DNA from: Azoarcus sp. KH32C
GTDB taxonomy: Bacteria; Pseudomonadota; Gammaproteobacteria; Burkholderiales; Rhodocyclaceae
NCBI RefSeq assembly: GCF_000349945.1
Contig: NC_020516.1
Coordinates: forward strand, 558,001 to 622,000
Length of the DNA stretch: 64,000 nucleotides
Direction: 5' to 3'
A program made the position numbers and the translations under genes. This document shows positions 8,001-16,648 of this stretch, piece after piece (positions within the stretch are counted from its first letter, which is position 1; each line of letters starts with the position of its first letter). Below the pieces are notes generated by a model. It did not search any database and was not told the origin of the DNA. It worked only from the letters and a program-made list of their open reading frames with translations.

Positions 8001-9829
8001 GCCAGATCCGACTAGTGGCGGCCTTCGACCATCGCCACATCTTCATCGACCCCAATCCCGACGCGGAAGTGTCGTTCCGCGAGCGCGAGCGCATGTTTGC
8101 ATTGCCGCGCTCGTCTTGGAACGACTACGACAAGAGCCTGATCTCGGAAGGCGGCGGGGTGTGGCCGCGCAGCGCGAAGTCGATCGCGGTGTCGCCGCAG
8201 ACGCGCGCAGTGCTCGGCATCGAGGCCGAATCGCTGACGCCCTCGGAGCTGATCCACGCGATCCTGTGCGCGTCGGTCGACCTGCTCTACAACGGCGGTA
8301 TCGGCACCTACGTCAAGGCGACGAGCGAGACCGATGCGGCGGTCGGCGACCGGGCCAACGATGCCGTGCGCGTTAACGGGGCCGATCTGTGCTGCCGAGT
8401 CGTCGCCGAAGGCGGCAACCTGGGCATGACCCAGCTCGGGCGCATCGAGTATGCGCTGAAGGGCGGGCGCGTGAATACCGACGCGATCGACAACTCGGGC
8501 GGGGTCGATTGCTCGGATCACGAAGTCAATATCAAGATCCTGCTCAACAGCGTGATCGCGGAGGGCGAGCTCACCGGCAAGCAGCGCGACGCGCTGCTTG
8601 TCGAGATGACTGACGAGGTCGCCGCACTCGTGTTGCGCGACAACTACGGACAGACCCAGGTGCTGTCCGTGACGCGTTCGCGCGGCGCGGGCCTGCTCGA
8701 CGAGCAGGCGGAGTTCATTCGCCGGCTGAGCATTGCCGGGCGGCTGAATCGCAAGCTCGAGTTCCTGCCGATGGATGACGAGATCGCCCACCGTGCCGCG
8801 GCGAAAATCGGCCTCGTGACGCCAGAACTCGCGGTGCTGCTGGCCTACAGTAAGATCGAGCTCTTCGATGAGGTGCTCGCCTCCGATGTGCCGGAAGATC
8901 CCTACATCAGCACTGCGCTGTCACGCTACTTCCCGCAGCCGCTGCGCGAGCGCTTCGCCGCCCACATCGCGCAACACCCGTTGCGCCGGGAAATCATCTC
9001 GACGCACGTCGTCAACAGCATGATCAACCGCGTGGGCCCGACCTTCGTCAGTCGCCTGCAGGGTGAGGTCGGCGGCTCGCCGGCGGACGTCGTGCGCGCC
9101 TACATGGCCACGCGCGAGGTCTTCGGGCTGGTGCCCACCTGGCGTGCGATCGAGGCGCTCGACAACGTGGTCGAGGACAGTGTGCAGACCGCGATGATCC
9201 AGGACTGCGGGCGACTCGTGTTGCGCGGCACGTTTTGGTTCCTGCGCCATCGCGAGTGGATCGCCGACCTGCAGGCGACGCTCGCCTACTTCTCGCCGGG
9301 CGTCACGGCGCTGTCCGAGCATTTGCACCGACTCGTCTCCGACGACTACCGCGCCCAGCTCGACGCTTTTGCCGGACGCTACGTCGAGCGCGGCGTGCCC
9401 GAGGAGCTTGCGCGCCGCATCGCGTCGCTCGACGAGTTGTATTCGGCGCTCGACCTCGTCGAAGTCGTCGCCGATACCGCGCGCCCCGAGGCGACGGTCG
9501 CGGCGGTCTATTTCACGCTCGGCGGACACCTCGACCTCTACTGGCTCGGCGCCCAGATCGGCGCGCTCCCGGCCGATACGCGTTGGCAGTCGCTCGCACG
9601 CGGTGCCTTGCGCGTCGACCTGTCGAACCTCGCGCGCGAGCTCGCCGCCAATACGCTAAAGCTTTCGCCCTCGCTCACCGAGCCGGACGAACTGCTCGCC
9701 GCGTGGGAGGCGAGCCGTGCGCTGCAGATCGACCGCTACCGCCATCTCCTCTCCGATGTGAAATCCGCGCCGACGATCGAGATGTCGATGCTGTCGGTGC
9801 TGCTGCGCGAGCTGCGCGGAATGGTCTGA
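5006..9829 (+). CDS. gdhB: NAD-specific glutamate dehydrogenase, large (180-kDa) class
   Basis: 1607 residues, the size of the bacterial GDH_180 family, which interconverts glutamate and 2-oxoglutarate with NAD and usually acts catabolically. The N-terminal half is the regulatory ACT-like region (VEIVNDDMPFLVDSITME ... LHLIIHPV). The catalytic segment in the second half includes GGLRWSDRMEDYRTEILGLV, the substrate-Lys region VPVGSKGGFVVKNP, VVAADKGTASFSDYAN and the dinucleotide-binding region near VGVGDMSGDVFGNGML. The start ATG follows a GGGAGA ribosome-binding site. It stands alone: palindromes lie upstream and a convergent small gene downstream. The symbol gdhB follows use in Pseudomonas. 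Confidence 0.96.
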   Translation: MTTRHPVAEAASHDAVLELINTRLPPEQAAVVGPFAQRWFSQVAPEDLADRAVDDLYGAVLTHWQFVRKHRGGTRLRVYNPKLEEHGWESTHTVVEIVNDDMPFLVDSITMEVNRQGLTLHLIIHPVMCIVRDGDGLYQRLAEDSADREGRYESIIHVEVDRRTEAEDLEALRSGLEHVLADVRAAVTDWPAMQQRVADIIAEIEHSPPPVPADETEETVAFLKWLMDDNLVLLGCRDYDLTTPSEGEPELRILAGSGLGLLREKPGEGPSRSFGALPAQLKTTLPNLPVLLTVTKSNTRSTVHRGGYIDRFSIKRFCANGKVCGEHRVIGLLASTAYSASPKLIPFLRRKVNAVITRAGLMPKSHAAKELLTILERYPRDELFQIGADELFLQTMGILRLGERQRTRLFVRCDPFARFVSCLIYVPREHYNTDQRLRMQAVLMEAFNGSGSDFDVQFSESALARILIIVRTRESVIPPFEVYELEQRLVRATRRWEDELHRVLLEHCGEERGMELLRRYGSGFPAGYREEYSPRVAVFDIEQMESIVDDRLAMSLYIPLEAPPGRLNFKIYRVGAPVPLSQSLPMLERMGVKVIDERPSEIFRQDGRCVWIHDFGLAYVGAEELDIDTLRPLFHDAFMRAWRGEIESDDFNRLTLLAGLTWRQITVVRAYAKYLKQAAFTFSQAYMEQTLAAHPRLVRQLIELFELRFDPAREEARARHAATLIAGIDDALNNVANLDEDRILRQFLAMVRATLRTNYYQRGADGQIKPYLSFKFDPKRIPNLPQPLPMFEIFVYAPRFEGVHLRGGKVARGGLRWSDRMEDYRTEILGLVKAQIVKNAVIVPVGSKGGFVVKNPPPASDREAVMTEGIACYKLYLHGLLDLTDNLVQGKVVPPADVVRHDADDPYLVVAADKGTASFSDYANAVAAEYGFWLGDAFASGGSAGYDHKKMAITARGAWESVKRHFREMGHDTQTQPFTVVGVGDMSGDVFGNGMLQSRQIRLVAAFDHRHIFIDPNPDAEVSFRERERMFALPRSSWNDYDKSLISEGGGVWPRSAKSIAVSPQTRAVLGIEAESLTPSELIHAILCASVDLLYNGGIGTYVKATSETDAAVGDRANDAVRVNGADLCCRVVAEGGNLGMTQLGRIEYALKGGRVNTDAIDNSGGVDCSDHEVNIKILLNSVIAEGELTGKQRDALLVEMTDEVAALVLRDNYGQTQVLSVTRSRGAGLLDEQAEFIRRLSIAGRLNRKLEFLPMDDEIAHRAAAKIGLVTPELAVLLAYSKIELFDEVLASDVPEDPYISTALSRYFPQPLRERFAAHIAQHPLRREIISTHVVNSMINRVGPTFVSRLQGEVGGSPADVVRAYMATREVFGLVPTWRAIEALDNVVEDSVQTAMIQDCGRLVLRGTFWFLRHREWIADLQATLAYFSPGVTALSEHLHRLVSDDYRAQLDAFAGRYVERGVPEELARRIASLDELYSALDLVEVVADTARPEATVAAVYFTLGGHLDLYWLGAQIGALPADTRWQSLARGALRVDLSNLARELAANTLKLSPSLTEPDELLAAWEASRALQIDRYRHLLSDVKSAPTIEMSMLSVLLRELRGMV

Positions 9830-9845
9830 GGAAGGCGCCCAGGTC

Positions 9846-10148
9846 TTAGCGGGCGCCGTCGACCGGAGCAGGCGCGCACTCGAGGCTGCAGTCGCAGCCG
9901 CTGCCGGCCGAAATCCAGCGCCGCGCGAGTCGTCCGACGAGCCCCGTGCCGCTCGCCGGTGCGCAGCGGTAGCGCCGCGCGCCCGCATCCCAGCGCAAGG
10001 ACGGGCAGGGGCCGCGCCGGCGCCGGTGCAGCAGCAATCCGACCGGACAGAGCGAATACGCGCAGCACACTCCGCAGCCGTTGCAGGCCGCCCCGGGCGT
10101 TGGTTTGGGAGGCGCTTCGGCGTAGAGGTGGATGACGTGCTGTGGCAT
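9846..10148 (-). CDS. Small Cys-rich protein, putative metal or Fe-S binding
   Basis: 100-residue product with a dense N-terminal cysteine cluster, ACNGCGVCCAYSLCPVG (CxxCxxCC...C), then GPCPSLRWD and RYRCAPA, and a Cys pair CDCSLEC near the end. This matches a conserved proteobacterial family of unknown function related to Cys-cluster (YkgJ-like) proteins; metal or Fe-S coordination is inferred from spacing only. It converges with the glutamate dehydrogenase gene and is divergent from the PEP-CTERM gene, sharing a 184-bp intergenic region with repeated dyads. Confidence 0.75.
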   Translation of the reverse strand: MPQHVIHLYAEAPPKPTPGAACNGCGVCCAYSLCPVGLLLHRRRRGPCPSLRWDAGARRYRCAPASGTGLVGRLARRWISAGSGCDCSLECAPAPVDGAR

Positions 10149-10178
10149 CGGTGTCGGAGTGGGGGCTGGGAAGGTAGG

Positions 10179-10255
10179 AGGATTCTCCTATGCCCTTTGC
10201 CTGTGGTTTGTTTCTTGTCGTGTCGTAATGCACGAATTCTACAAAGGATTTTCCT
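10179..10255. promoter_or_regulatory. Repeated AGGATTYTCCT dyad in a divergent promoter region
   Basis: AGGATTCTCCT (10179-10189) and AGGATTTTCCT (10245-10255) occur 66 bp apart. The first is part of the perfect inverted repeat TAGGAG-GATT-CTCCTA (10175-10190), the second of AAGGA-TTT-TCCTT (10244-10256). They lie between the Cys-rich gene and the PEP-CTERM gene. Two copies about six helical turns apart suggest a regulator-binding site. Confidence 0.4.
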
Positions 10256-10332
10256 TAGACTGGCCTCGCGTCACGGAACGCGGAGCCCGGCGGGGGGCTT
10301 CGGCGTGAAACGCAATGCCGGAGGAGGGAGCA

Positions 10333-11076
10333 ATGAAAACAAGCCAAATCGTCACTCCTGCAGCGCTTCTGACAGCGCTGCTGATCTCCGGTCACGCCGC
10401 TGCGGCTCCGGTCACCGTGACGCTGACCGACGGTTCGTGGGACCTCGGCAGCGGCTGGGGTGCCGCCTGTGCCAGCGCTGCCTGCGACGGTTCGCATACC
10501 CAGCTGAACGTGGACTGGACCGTCGACAGCGCCCTGGCCGGGACGAGCTTCCTCCTGAACCACGTCGGCGACACACAGACGCTGCGCTTCGGCAGCTCGC
10601 TCTTCGCCGAGGAAGACGGTTCGATCGCGAACTCGGAAATCGACAATCTGGGACTCGCGGCCTTCCTGCACTTCAGCTCGCCGACTTTGGGCCTGACCAA
10701 CAACACGGCCATCGTTTCGGCGACCGTGGGCTTGCTGAAGGACACCGGGCCACTGAACAGAGACCTGGAAGTCAGCTTCAACTCCGTGTTGCTCAATTTC
10801 GCCTCGGGCGGCGAGATCGGTATCGATTTCTCGCCGATCACCTGGAACTGCCAGGGGACGGCTCACTGCACGTACAACAAGCCGGTCAATCAGTGGATCG
10901 ACGCGACCTTCACGTTGCTGCACGACGCCCTGCCCGTATCGACGCCCATCGAAACGCCGGCTCAGGTCCCGACCTCGGTTCCCGAGCCGTCTTCGATCGC
11001 GCTGCTCGCCGCCGGGTTCGTCGGGCTCGGACTGAGCCGGCGCAAGATGCTCGTCACCGTCCCGCGCTTCGCCTGA
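10333..11076 (+). CDS. PEP-CTERM sorting-domain secreted protein
   Basis: 247-residue exported protein of unknown function. It has a signal peptide (MKTSQIVTPAALLTALLISG ... AAAA-P), a beta-rich body, and a textbook C-terminal PEP-CTERM tail: VPEPSS, a hydrophobic helix and a terminal basic cluster (LSRRK). The tail is recognised by exosortase and is associated with surface attachment or release in exopolysaccharide-forming bacteria. No exosortase or eps cluster is in the window. ATG 10333 is preferred over ATG 10315 because GGAGGAGGG directly precedes it. Confidence 0.88.
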   Translation: MKTSQIVTPAALLTALLISGHAAAAPVTVTLTDGSWDLGSGWGAACASAACDGSHTQLNVDWTVDSALAGTSFLLNHVGDTQTLRFGSSLFAEEDGSIANSEIDNLGLAAFLHFSSPTLGLTNNTAIVSATVGLLKDTGPLNRDLEVSFNSVLLNFASGGEIGIDFSPITWNCQGTAHCTYNKPVNQWIDATFTLLHDALPVSTPIETPAQVPTSVPEPSSIALLAAGFVGLGLSRRKMLVTVPRFA

Positions 11077-11081
11077 AGCGC

Positions 11082-11134
11082 GCCTGATCCGCCGCTTGGA
11101 GCGGCACGGGGAGAGCCCTCGCGGCGGATCAGGC
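11082..11134 (+). terminator. Long GC-rich stem-loop after the PEP-CTERM gene
   Basis: GCCTGATCCGCCGC (11082-11095) and its exact reverse complement (11121-11134) form a 14-bp stem around a 25-nt loop, five bases after the stop codon at 11076. There is no T-run, so it may be a rho-assisted or transcript-stabilising structure rather than a classical terminator. Confidence 0.45.
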
Positions 11135-11191
11135 AAGGGCGCGCCAAAACGCCTATCATCCGCTTCTGCCCATCCCCCCGCGTTCCGCCCG

Positions 11192-13096
11192 ATGTCCCTC
11201 GCTTCATCGCTCGAACTCCTCGCCCCCGCACGCAACCTCGAATCCGGTATCGCCGCGATCGACCATGGTGCGGACGCCGTCTACATCGGCGGTCCGTCCT
11301 TCGGCGCGCGCGCGGCCGCGGGCAACAGCATCGCCGATATCGCCGCCCTCGCCGGACACGCGCACCGCTACTGCGCACGCGTGTTGCTCGCGCTCAATAC
11401 CATCCTGCGCGACGACGAACTGGACGACGCGCGGCGCCTCGTGTGGCAGGCCTACGAGGCCGGCGTCGATGCATTGATCGTGCAGGACATGGGCCTGCTC
11501 GAACTCGACCTGCCGCCGATCCAGCTGCATGCGAGCACGCAGTGCGACATCCGCACGCCCGAGAAGGCCCGCTTCCTGCAGGATGTCGGCTTCTCGCAGA
11601 TCGTCCTTGCGCGCGAACTCGATCTCGCGCAGATCCGCGCGATCGCGGAGGCCACGGACCGCGAGCGCTGCGCCCTTGAATTCTTCGTCCACGGCGCGCT
11701 GTGCGTGAGCTTCTCCGGCCAATGCACGATTAGCCACGCCTTTACGGGCCGCAGCGCGAACCGCGGCGAGTGCTCGCAGATGTGCCGCCTGCCCTGGACG
11801 CTGAAGGACCCGGTGGGCAACACGCTTTCCGAGCGGCGCCACCTGCTGTCGCTGAAGGACAACGACCAGAGCGCGAACCTCGAAGCGCTGATCGATGCGG
11901 GCATCGGCTCGTTCAAGATCGAGGGCCGATTGAAGGACCTCGCCTACGTCAAGAACGTCACCGCCCACTACCGCCAGTCGCTCGACGCGATCCTCGAACG
12001 CCGGCCGGAACTCGCACGCAGCTCGGCCGGACGCTCGGCCTTCACTTTCGAGCCGCGCCCGGAGAAGACCTTCCATCGCGGCAGCACCGACTACTTCGTC
12101 AACGGCCGCCAGGGCGACATCGGCTCCTTCGAGTCGCCGAAGTTCGTCGGTGCGCCGGTCGGACGGGCACTGCGCGTGCAGGGCCGCACGCTCGTCGCGG
12201 AACTTGCACAGGCGCTCGGCAATGGCGACGGTCTGTCGTGGTTCGATGCCGCCGGTGCCCTGCAGGGCGCTCGCGTAAGCCGTGTCGAAGGCGCGAATGT
12301 GACGCTGTCGGGCGCCCCCGAAGGGCTGGTGCCGGGCGCGACTTTGTACCGCAACCTGGACCACGCTTTCGACAAGCAGCTCGCGGGGCGTACCGCCGAA
12401 CGCCGCCTGCAAGTACGGATGCGGCTGTCGGAGGTCGATGACGGACTGCAACTTGAAGTGACAGACGAAACCGGCGTATCCGCGAGCGCGCGCATCGCCT
12501 GCGACAAGGCTGAAGCGCGCGATCCGGACCGGGCCGCGACGACGCTGCGCGAAGCGCTGTGCAAGCTCGGCAACACGATCTTCGCGTGCGAGCCGGACGC
12601 CGTCGAACTCGCGACGCAGGCCCCGTGGTTCGTCCCGATGGCCCAGCTCAATGGTCTGCGGCGCGCCGCGGTCGACGCGCTCCTCGACGCCCGCGCCGCC
12701 GCCTGGCGCCGTCCGCAGCGGGCGGCACCCGTCGAGCCGTCCGCCCGCTATCCGGACACCACGCTGAACTACCTCGGCAACGTCTTCAACGAGCGCGCGC
12801 GCGCCTTCTATTGCCGCCACGGCGTGGAACTCATCGCCGACGCCTTCGAAGCCAACCGCGAGAGCGGCCTCGTGTCGCTGATGATCACCAAGCATTGCCT
12901 GCGCTACAGCTTCAACCTGTGCCCGAAACAGGTCAAAGGCATCCGCCCCGAGCCGATGACGCTGTGGCAGGAGCGCAGCGAGGACGGCACGGTCGTGCGC
13001 GAGCCGCTGACGCTGCGCTTCGATTGCCGCCGCTGCGAGATGCACGTCATCGGCCGGCGAGTGGGCGGCAAGGGGCGCAAGCCGGCCCGCGGCTGA
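11192..13096 (+). CDS. rlhA: U32-family protein, likely 23S rRNA C2501 hydroxylase RlhA
   Basis: 634 residues, close to E. coli YdcP/RlhA. It opens with LELLAPARNLESGIAAIDHG and has the conserved U32 core including LHASTQCDIRTPEKARFLQD, FVHGALCVSFSGQC and the Cys-rich RSANRGECSQMCRLPW, with further conserved Cys near the C-terminus (KHCLRYSFNLCPK and FDCRRCEM). These Cys are probably Fe-S ligands. RlhA installs 5-hydroxycytidine in 23S rRNA; older annotation calls the family collagenase-like peptidase. The ATG at 11192 is used because MSLASSLELLAPARNLE fits the family. Confidence 0.85.
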   Translation: MSLASSLELLAPARNLESGIAAIDHGADAVYIGGPSFGARAAAGNSIADIAALAGHAHRYCARVLLALNTILRDDELDDARRLVWQAYEAGVDALIVQDMGLLELDLPPIQLHASTQCDIRTPEKARFLQDVGFSQIVLARELDLAQIRAIAEATDRERCALEFFVHGALCVSFSGQCTISHAFTGRSANRGECSQMCRLPWTLKDPVGNTLSERRHLLSLKDNDQSANLEALIDAGIGSFKIEGRLKDLAYVKNVTAHYRQSLDAILERRPELARSSAGRSAFTFEPRPEKTFHRGSTDYFVNGRQGDIGSFESPKFVGAPVGRALRVQGRTLVAELAQALGNGDGLSWFDAAGALQGARVSRVEGANVTLSGAPEGLVPGATLYRNLDHAFDKQLAGRTAERRLQVRMRLSEVDDGLQLEVTDETGVSASARIACDKAEARDPDRAATTLREALCKLGNTIFACEPDAVELATQAPWFVPMAQLNGLRRAAVDALLDARAAAWRRPQRAAPVEPSARYPDTTLNYLGNVFNERARAFYCRHGVELIADAFEANRESGLVSLMITKHCLRYSFNLCPKQVKGIRPEPMTLWQERSEDGTVVREPLTLRFDCRRCEMHVIGRRVGGKGRKPARG

Positions 13097-13114
13097 GCGC
13101 CCGTCCGGCGAAGC

Positions 13115-15031
13115 TTACAGCTCGACCTGCGTGCCGAGCTCGACGACGCGGTTCGGCGGCAGGTGGAAGTAATCGGCCGCGCTGCCCGCGTTGCGGAACA
13201 TGAACATGAAGAGCTTCTCTCGCCAGCGCGGCAGCGAGCGGCTCGTGCGCGAGACGATCGTCTCGCGGCCGAGGAAGAAGGACGTCTCCATCAGCTCGAT
13301 CGGCAGCCCTTGCGCCCGGCAAAGCTCCAGCGCTGCCGGGATGTCCGGGTCGTCGGTGAAACCGAAGGTCACGCGGACGCGGTAGAAGCCATAGTCGAGC
13401 TCTTCGACCTTGACCCGGTCCCGCTCGGGCACGCGCGACACGTCGGCCGTTTCGGCCTTCACGAGGACGACGCGTTCGTGCAGGACCTTGTTATGCACGA
13501 GGTTGTGCAGCAGCGCGCGCGGCACGCCATCGAGCCAGGTCGTCATGAACACCGAGGTGCCCTGCACGCGCGGCGGCGGACTCGTGAACATCGACCGGAT
13601 GAACATGTCCAGCGGCATCGTGTCGATCCGGATGCGCGCATTGACGAGGCCGCGCCCGCGCTTCCAGGTCGTCAGCAGCGTGAAGATGATGCCGCCGATG
13701 AGCAGCGGGAACCAGCCGCCGGCAATGATCTTGACGGTGGTCGCCGAAAAGAACGCAAGATCGACGGTCAGGAACACAGCGAGAAAGAGCGCCGCCTTGC
13801 CGAGGCCCCAGTTCCACAGTCCGCGGATCACGACGAAGGCGAGCAGCGTGTCGATCATCATCGTCATCGTCACGGCGATGCCGTAAGCGGATGCGAGCGC
13901 GCTCGACGAGCGGAAGCCCACGACGAGCGCGATCACCGCGCCGAGCAGCATCCAGTTGATCCCCGGCACGTAGATCTGGCCCATCTCGCGCTCGGACGTG
14001 AAGATCGTGTGCATCCGCGGCGAGTAGCCGAGCTGCATCGCTTGCCGCGTCAGCGAGAAGGCACCGGAAATCACCGCCTGGCTCGCGATGATCGTCGCGA
14101 GCGTCGCCATGCCGACCATCGGATAGACGAGCTCGTCCGGCACCAGCATGTAGAAGGGGTTGCGGATGTTGTCCGCGTGGTCGAGGATCAGTGCGCCCTG
14201 GCCGAGGTAGTTGAGATACAGCGCCGGGAACACGACCGTGAACCACGCAAGCTTGATCGGACGACGGCCGAAGTGGCCCATGTCCGCGTAGAGCGCCTCG
14301 CCGCCGGTGATCGCGAGCACGACCGCGCCGAGCGCGAGCCAGCCGATCAGCGGGTTGTTGGCGAAGAAGCGCAGCGCCCAGACCGGATTCAGTGCGCCGA
14401 GGATCTCGGGGTGCAGGCGGATGCCGGAAATGCCCAGTACCGCCAGCAGCACGAACCAGCACACCATCACCGGCCCGAAGATCGCGCCGACGCGGTTCGT
14501 GCCGTGGCGCTGCATCATGAAGAGGCCTACCAGCACCGTCCCCGCGATCGGCAGCACGTAGGGCTGGAAGGCCGGTGTCGCCACTTCGAGGCCTTCGACC
14601 GCCGAGAGCACCGAGATCGCCGGCGTGATCATCCCGTCGCCGTAGAACAGCGCCGCGCCGAACACGCCGAGCGAGGACAGCAGCCACGCGCTGCGCCCTT
14701 CGGGCACGACCCGCAGCGCCAGCGAGGTCAGCGCCATGATGCCGCCCTCGCCGCGGTTGTCCGCGCGGGTGATGAAGATCACATACTTCGCCGACACAAC
14801 CAGCATCAAGGCCCAGAACACCAGCGACAGGATGCCGTACACGTTTTCCGGGGTGACCGGCACGGCGTGCGGGCCGCTGAACACTTCCTTCAGCGTATAG
14901 AGCGGGCTGGTGCCGATGTCGCCGTAGACCACGCCAATGGCCGCCATCGCCATGGTGGCGAGACTGGCGGGGGCGTGAGCCTGGGCCGAAATTTCCGAGG
15001 CAGAGTGATTCGCACGTTCCGCGCTTTGCAC
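13115..15031 (-). CDS. kup: Low-affinity K+ uptake protein Kup
   Basis: 638-residue inner-membrane K+/H+ symporter of the KUP/HAK family. It carries GVVYGDIGTSPLYTLKEVF at the first helix, DNRGEGGIMAL, the FYGDGMITPAISVLSAVEG segment and about 12 hydrophobic helices, followed by a cytoplasmic C-terminal domain. The GTG at 15031 is chosen because QSAERANHSASEISAQAHAP is the typical N-terminus in related genera and AGGGAGC precedes it. It is divergent from the cobalamin-binding protein gene and convergent with rlhA. Confidence 0.95.
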   Translation of the reverse strand: MQSAERANHSASEISAQAHAPASLATMAMAAIGVVYGDIGTSPLYTLKEVFSGPHAVPVTPENVYGILSLVFWALMLVVSAKYVIFITRADNRGEGGIMALTSLALRVVPEGRSAWLLSSLGVFGAALFYGDGMITPAISVLSAVEGLEVATPAFQPYVLPIAGTVLVGLFMMQRHGTNRVGAIFGPVMVCWFVLLAVLGISGIRLHPEILGALNPVWALRFFANNPLIGWLALGAVVLAITGGEALYADMGHFGRRPIKLAWFTVVFPALYLNYLGQGALILDHADNIRNPFYMLVPDELVYPMVGMATLATIIASQAVISGAFSLTRQAMQLGYSPRMHTIFTSEREMGQIYVPGINWMLLGAVIALVVGFRSSSALASAYGIAVTMTMMIDTLLAFVVIRGLWNWGLGKAALFLAVFLTVDLAFFSATTVKIIAGGWFPLLIGGIIFTLLTTWKRGRGLVNARIRIDTMPLDMFIRSMFTSPPPRVQGTSVFMTTWLDGVPRALLHNLVHNKVLHERVVLVKAETADVSRVPERDRVKVEELDYGFYRVRVTFGFTDDPDIPAALELCRAQGLPIELMETSFFLGRETIVSRTSRSLPRWREKLFMFMFRNAGSAADYFHLPPNRVVELGTQVEL

Positions 15032-15211
15032 GAATGCTCCCTGGTAATCGATGCGGGCCGCTAGCTTACTGCAGCGCAACACGATGCAGCACAAGAATTT
15101 AACTTTAGTCGTATCCCTTTGCACACCTTGTGCCGCATTCCTGGCGACGCCGCGCACGGGAAGCGGCGCACGGCCTAAAATCGCCTTCCGACCATCACGA
15201 CGCGTTTGCCC

Positions 15212-16042
15212 ATGGATTGCAGCACCTTGCCCGAAGCTCCCGCCGCCCTGACCGATGCCGCCGGCAAGCTGCATCGCCCTGCCGAGGGCGAGGTACGTAT
15301 CGTCAGCCTCGTGCCGTCGCTGACCGAGCTGCTGTGCGAGCTCGGGCTCACCGATCGCCTCGTCGGGCGCACCGGCTTCTGTATCCATCCGCGCGAGACG
15401 CTGAAGCCGATCCGGAAAGTCGGCGGGACCAAGGACGTGAAGCTCGACGTCGTGCGCGAGCTCGCACCGACGCACCTGATCGTGAATATCGACGAAAACC
15501 GGCGCGAGACCGTCGAGGAGCTCGCCGCCTTCGTCCCCAACATCATCGTCACCCATCCTTGCCGGCCCGAAGACAACTTTGAGCTGTTCCGCCTCTTCGG
15601 GCATGTGTTCGGCTGCGAGGAGGAGGCGTCACGTCTCGCCGCGGAACTGGAAGCGTCCCTCGCCGCCGCCGCGGCCGTCGCCCGTGCGCTGCCGCCGGAA
15701 CGCGTGCTCTACCTCATCTGGCGCGAGCCCTGGATGAGCGTGTCGCGCGACACCTACATCTCCGCCACGCTGCGGGCGCTGGGCTGGGAAACGCTGCCCG
15801 CGGACGCGGCGCTGCGCTACCCGGAGATCGACTGGTCGGCGCCCTGGATGAGTGAGGCCGCGCGCGTCTTCCTGTCGAGCGAACCCTACTGCTTCCGGGA
15901 ACGTCATCTCGACGAGGTGGCGGCGCTTTCCGGACGGCCGGTCGCCTTGATCGATGGCGAGATGACGTCCTGGTACGGCAGCCGGGCGGCGGCGGGGCTG
16001 CGCTACCTGGCCGAGTTGCGCATGCGCTTGGCCCGGTCCTAG
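15212..16042 (+). CDS. BtuF-like helical-backbone metal-receptor (cobalamin/iron-chelate binding family) protein
   Basis: 276 residues with the periplasmic binding fold of the TroA/BtuF group: RIVSLVPSLTELLCELGL at the start, KVGGTKDVKLDVVRELAPTH, and a long central helix. No signal peptide is apparent, unlike true BtuF, and no BtuCD transporter adjoins, so it may act in the cytoplasm or in chelate salvage. Many annotations call this family cobalamin-binding protein. ATG 15212 is preferred over TTG 15206. A TAAAAT at 15176-15181 is a possible -10 box. Confidence 0.75.
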   Translation: MDCSTLPEAPAALTDAAGKLHRPAEGEVRIVSLVPSLTELLCELGLTDRLVGRTGFCIHPRETLKPIRKVGGTKDVKLDVVRELAPTHLIVNIDENRRETVEELAAFVPNIIVTHPCRPEDNFELFRLFGHVFGCEEEASRLAAELEASLAAAAAVARALPPERVLYLIWREPWMSVSRDTYISATLRALGWETLPADAALRYPEIDWSAPWMSEAARVFLSSEPYCFRERHLDEVAALSGRPVALIDGEMTSWYGSRAAAGLRYLAELRMRLARS

Positions 16043-16056
16043 CCGGCGACTTCGGG

Positions 16057-16566
16057 TCAGGCCGAATCTGCAGTCGCCGCCGTCGCCGCCGTCGCGGTCG
16101 TCAGGCTCGCGGTGAGCGTTTCCGGCGTCAGGATCGCGAACAGCGGCCGCAGGAGCCGATGGCGGTTCAGGCGCAGCAGCGCCTTGTCGCGGCTGACGAG
16201 GTGGGTGGCGCGTCCGTCGCGCGCGATTTCGAGGAATTTCTGGTCGTCCGCATCGCGGCAGGTCGGCAACGGTGAGATGCCTTCGGGCTCGCTCGCGGCC
16301 GCATCGCCATCGGCGGCGCCGATCGTCGTGACGCGCGCCGAATAGGCCGCGAGCAGGTCCGCCTGCCGGGCGGGATCGATGCCGAACTGCCGATAGGCGA
16401 GCACGCGGCGCAACTCCTCCAGCGCATCGGCGCGCGCGATCAGCGGCGGGCGCGCCTCCTCGATAAGTTGCCGCAGGGGCGACAAGGCCGGATCCTCGAA
16501 GAACCACAAGGCCATCACCGTGTTGGTGTCGAGCACGAGGCGCAGGGCGGACGGTGGAGCGATCAT
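16057..16566 (-). CDS. PIN-domain protein (putative toxin-type RNase), no antitoxin seen
   Basis: 169 residues resembling the COG1569 PIN group. It has LVLDTNTVMALWF with the first catalytic Asp, an ADALEELRRVLAYRQF segment, and the C-terminal acidic pair in CRDADDQKFLEIA with LVSRDKALL. PIN domains are Mg2+-dependent RNases, often VapC-like toxins. No small antitoxin gene lies beside it: the neighbours are phaC and the BtuF-like gene. The C-terminus ends in a low-complexity Ala/Thr tail encoded by short GCCGCCGTC repeats (about 16076-16098). Confidence 0.72.
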   Translation of the reverse strand: MIAPPSALRLVLDTNTVMALWFFEDPALSPLRQLIEEARPPLIARADALEELRRVLAYRQFGIDPARQADLLAAYSARVTTIGAADGDAAASEPEGISPLPTCRDADDQKFLEIARDGRATHLVSRDKALLRLNRHRLLRPLFAILTPETLTASLTTATAATAATADSA

Positions 16567-16648
16567 GAGGGGACGGAGCAGGGGTGGAGGGGCGTAAACG
16601 CAAACGAGGGGGCGGAGCCCCCTCGTCGTCAGCGTGCCGGAGTGGCGA

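Noticed and set aside
11204..13045. A 613-codon reverse frame opposite the RlhA gene
   Set aside because: Same GC-driven shadow pattern; no family features.
13163..15064. A 633-codon forward frame opposite kup
   Set aside because: Composition is dominated by Arg, His, Glu and Asp with no recognisable fold; kup on the reverse strand explains the region completely.
16076..16110. Short GCCGCCGTC tandem repeats as a phase-variation or CRISPR-like element
   Set aside because: Only two to three imperfect 9-bp units, in frame within a low-complexity protein tail.
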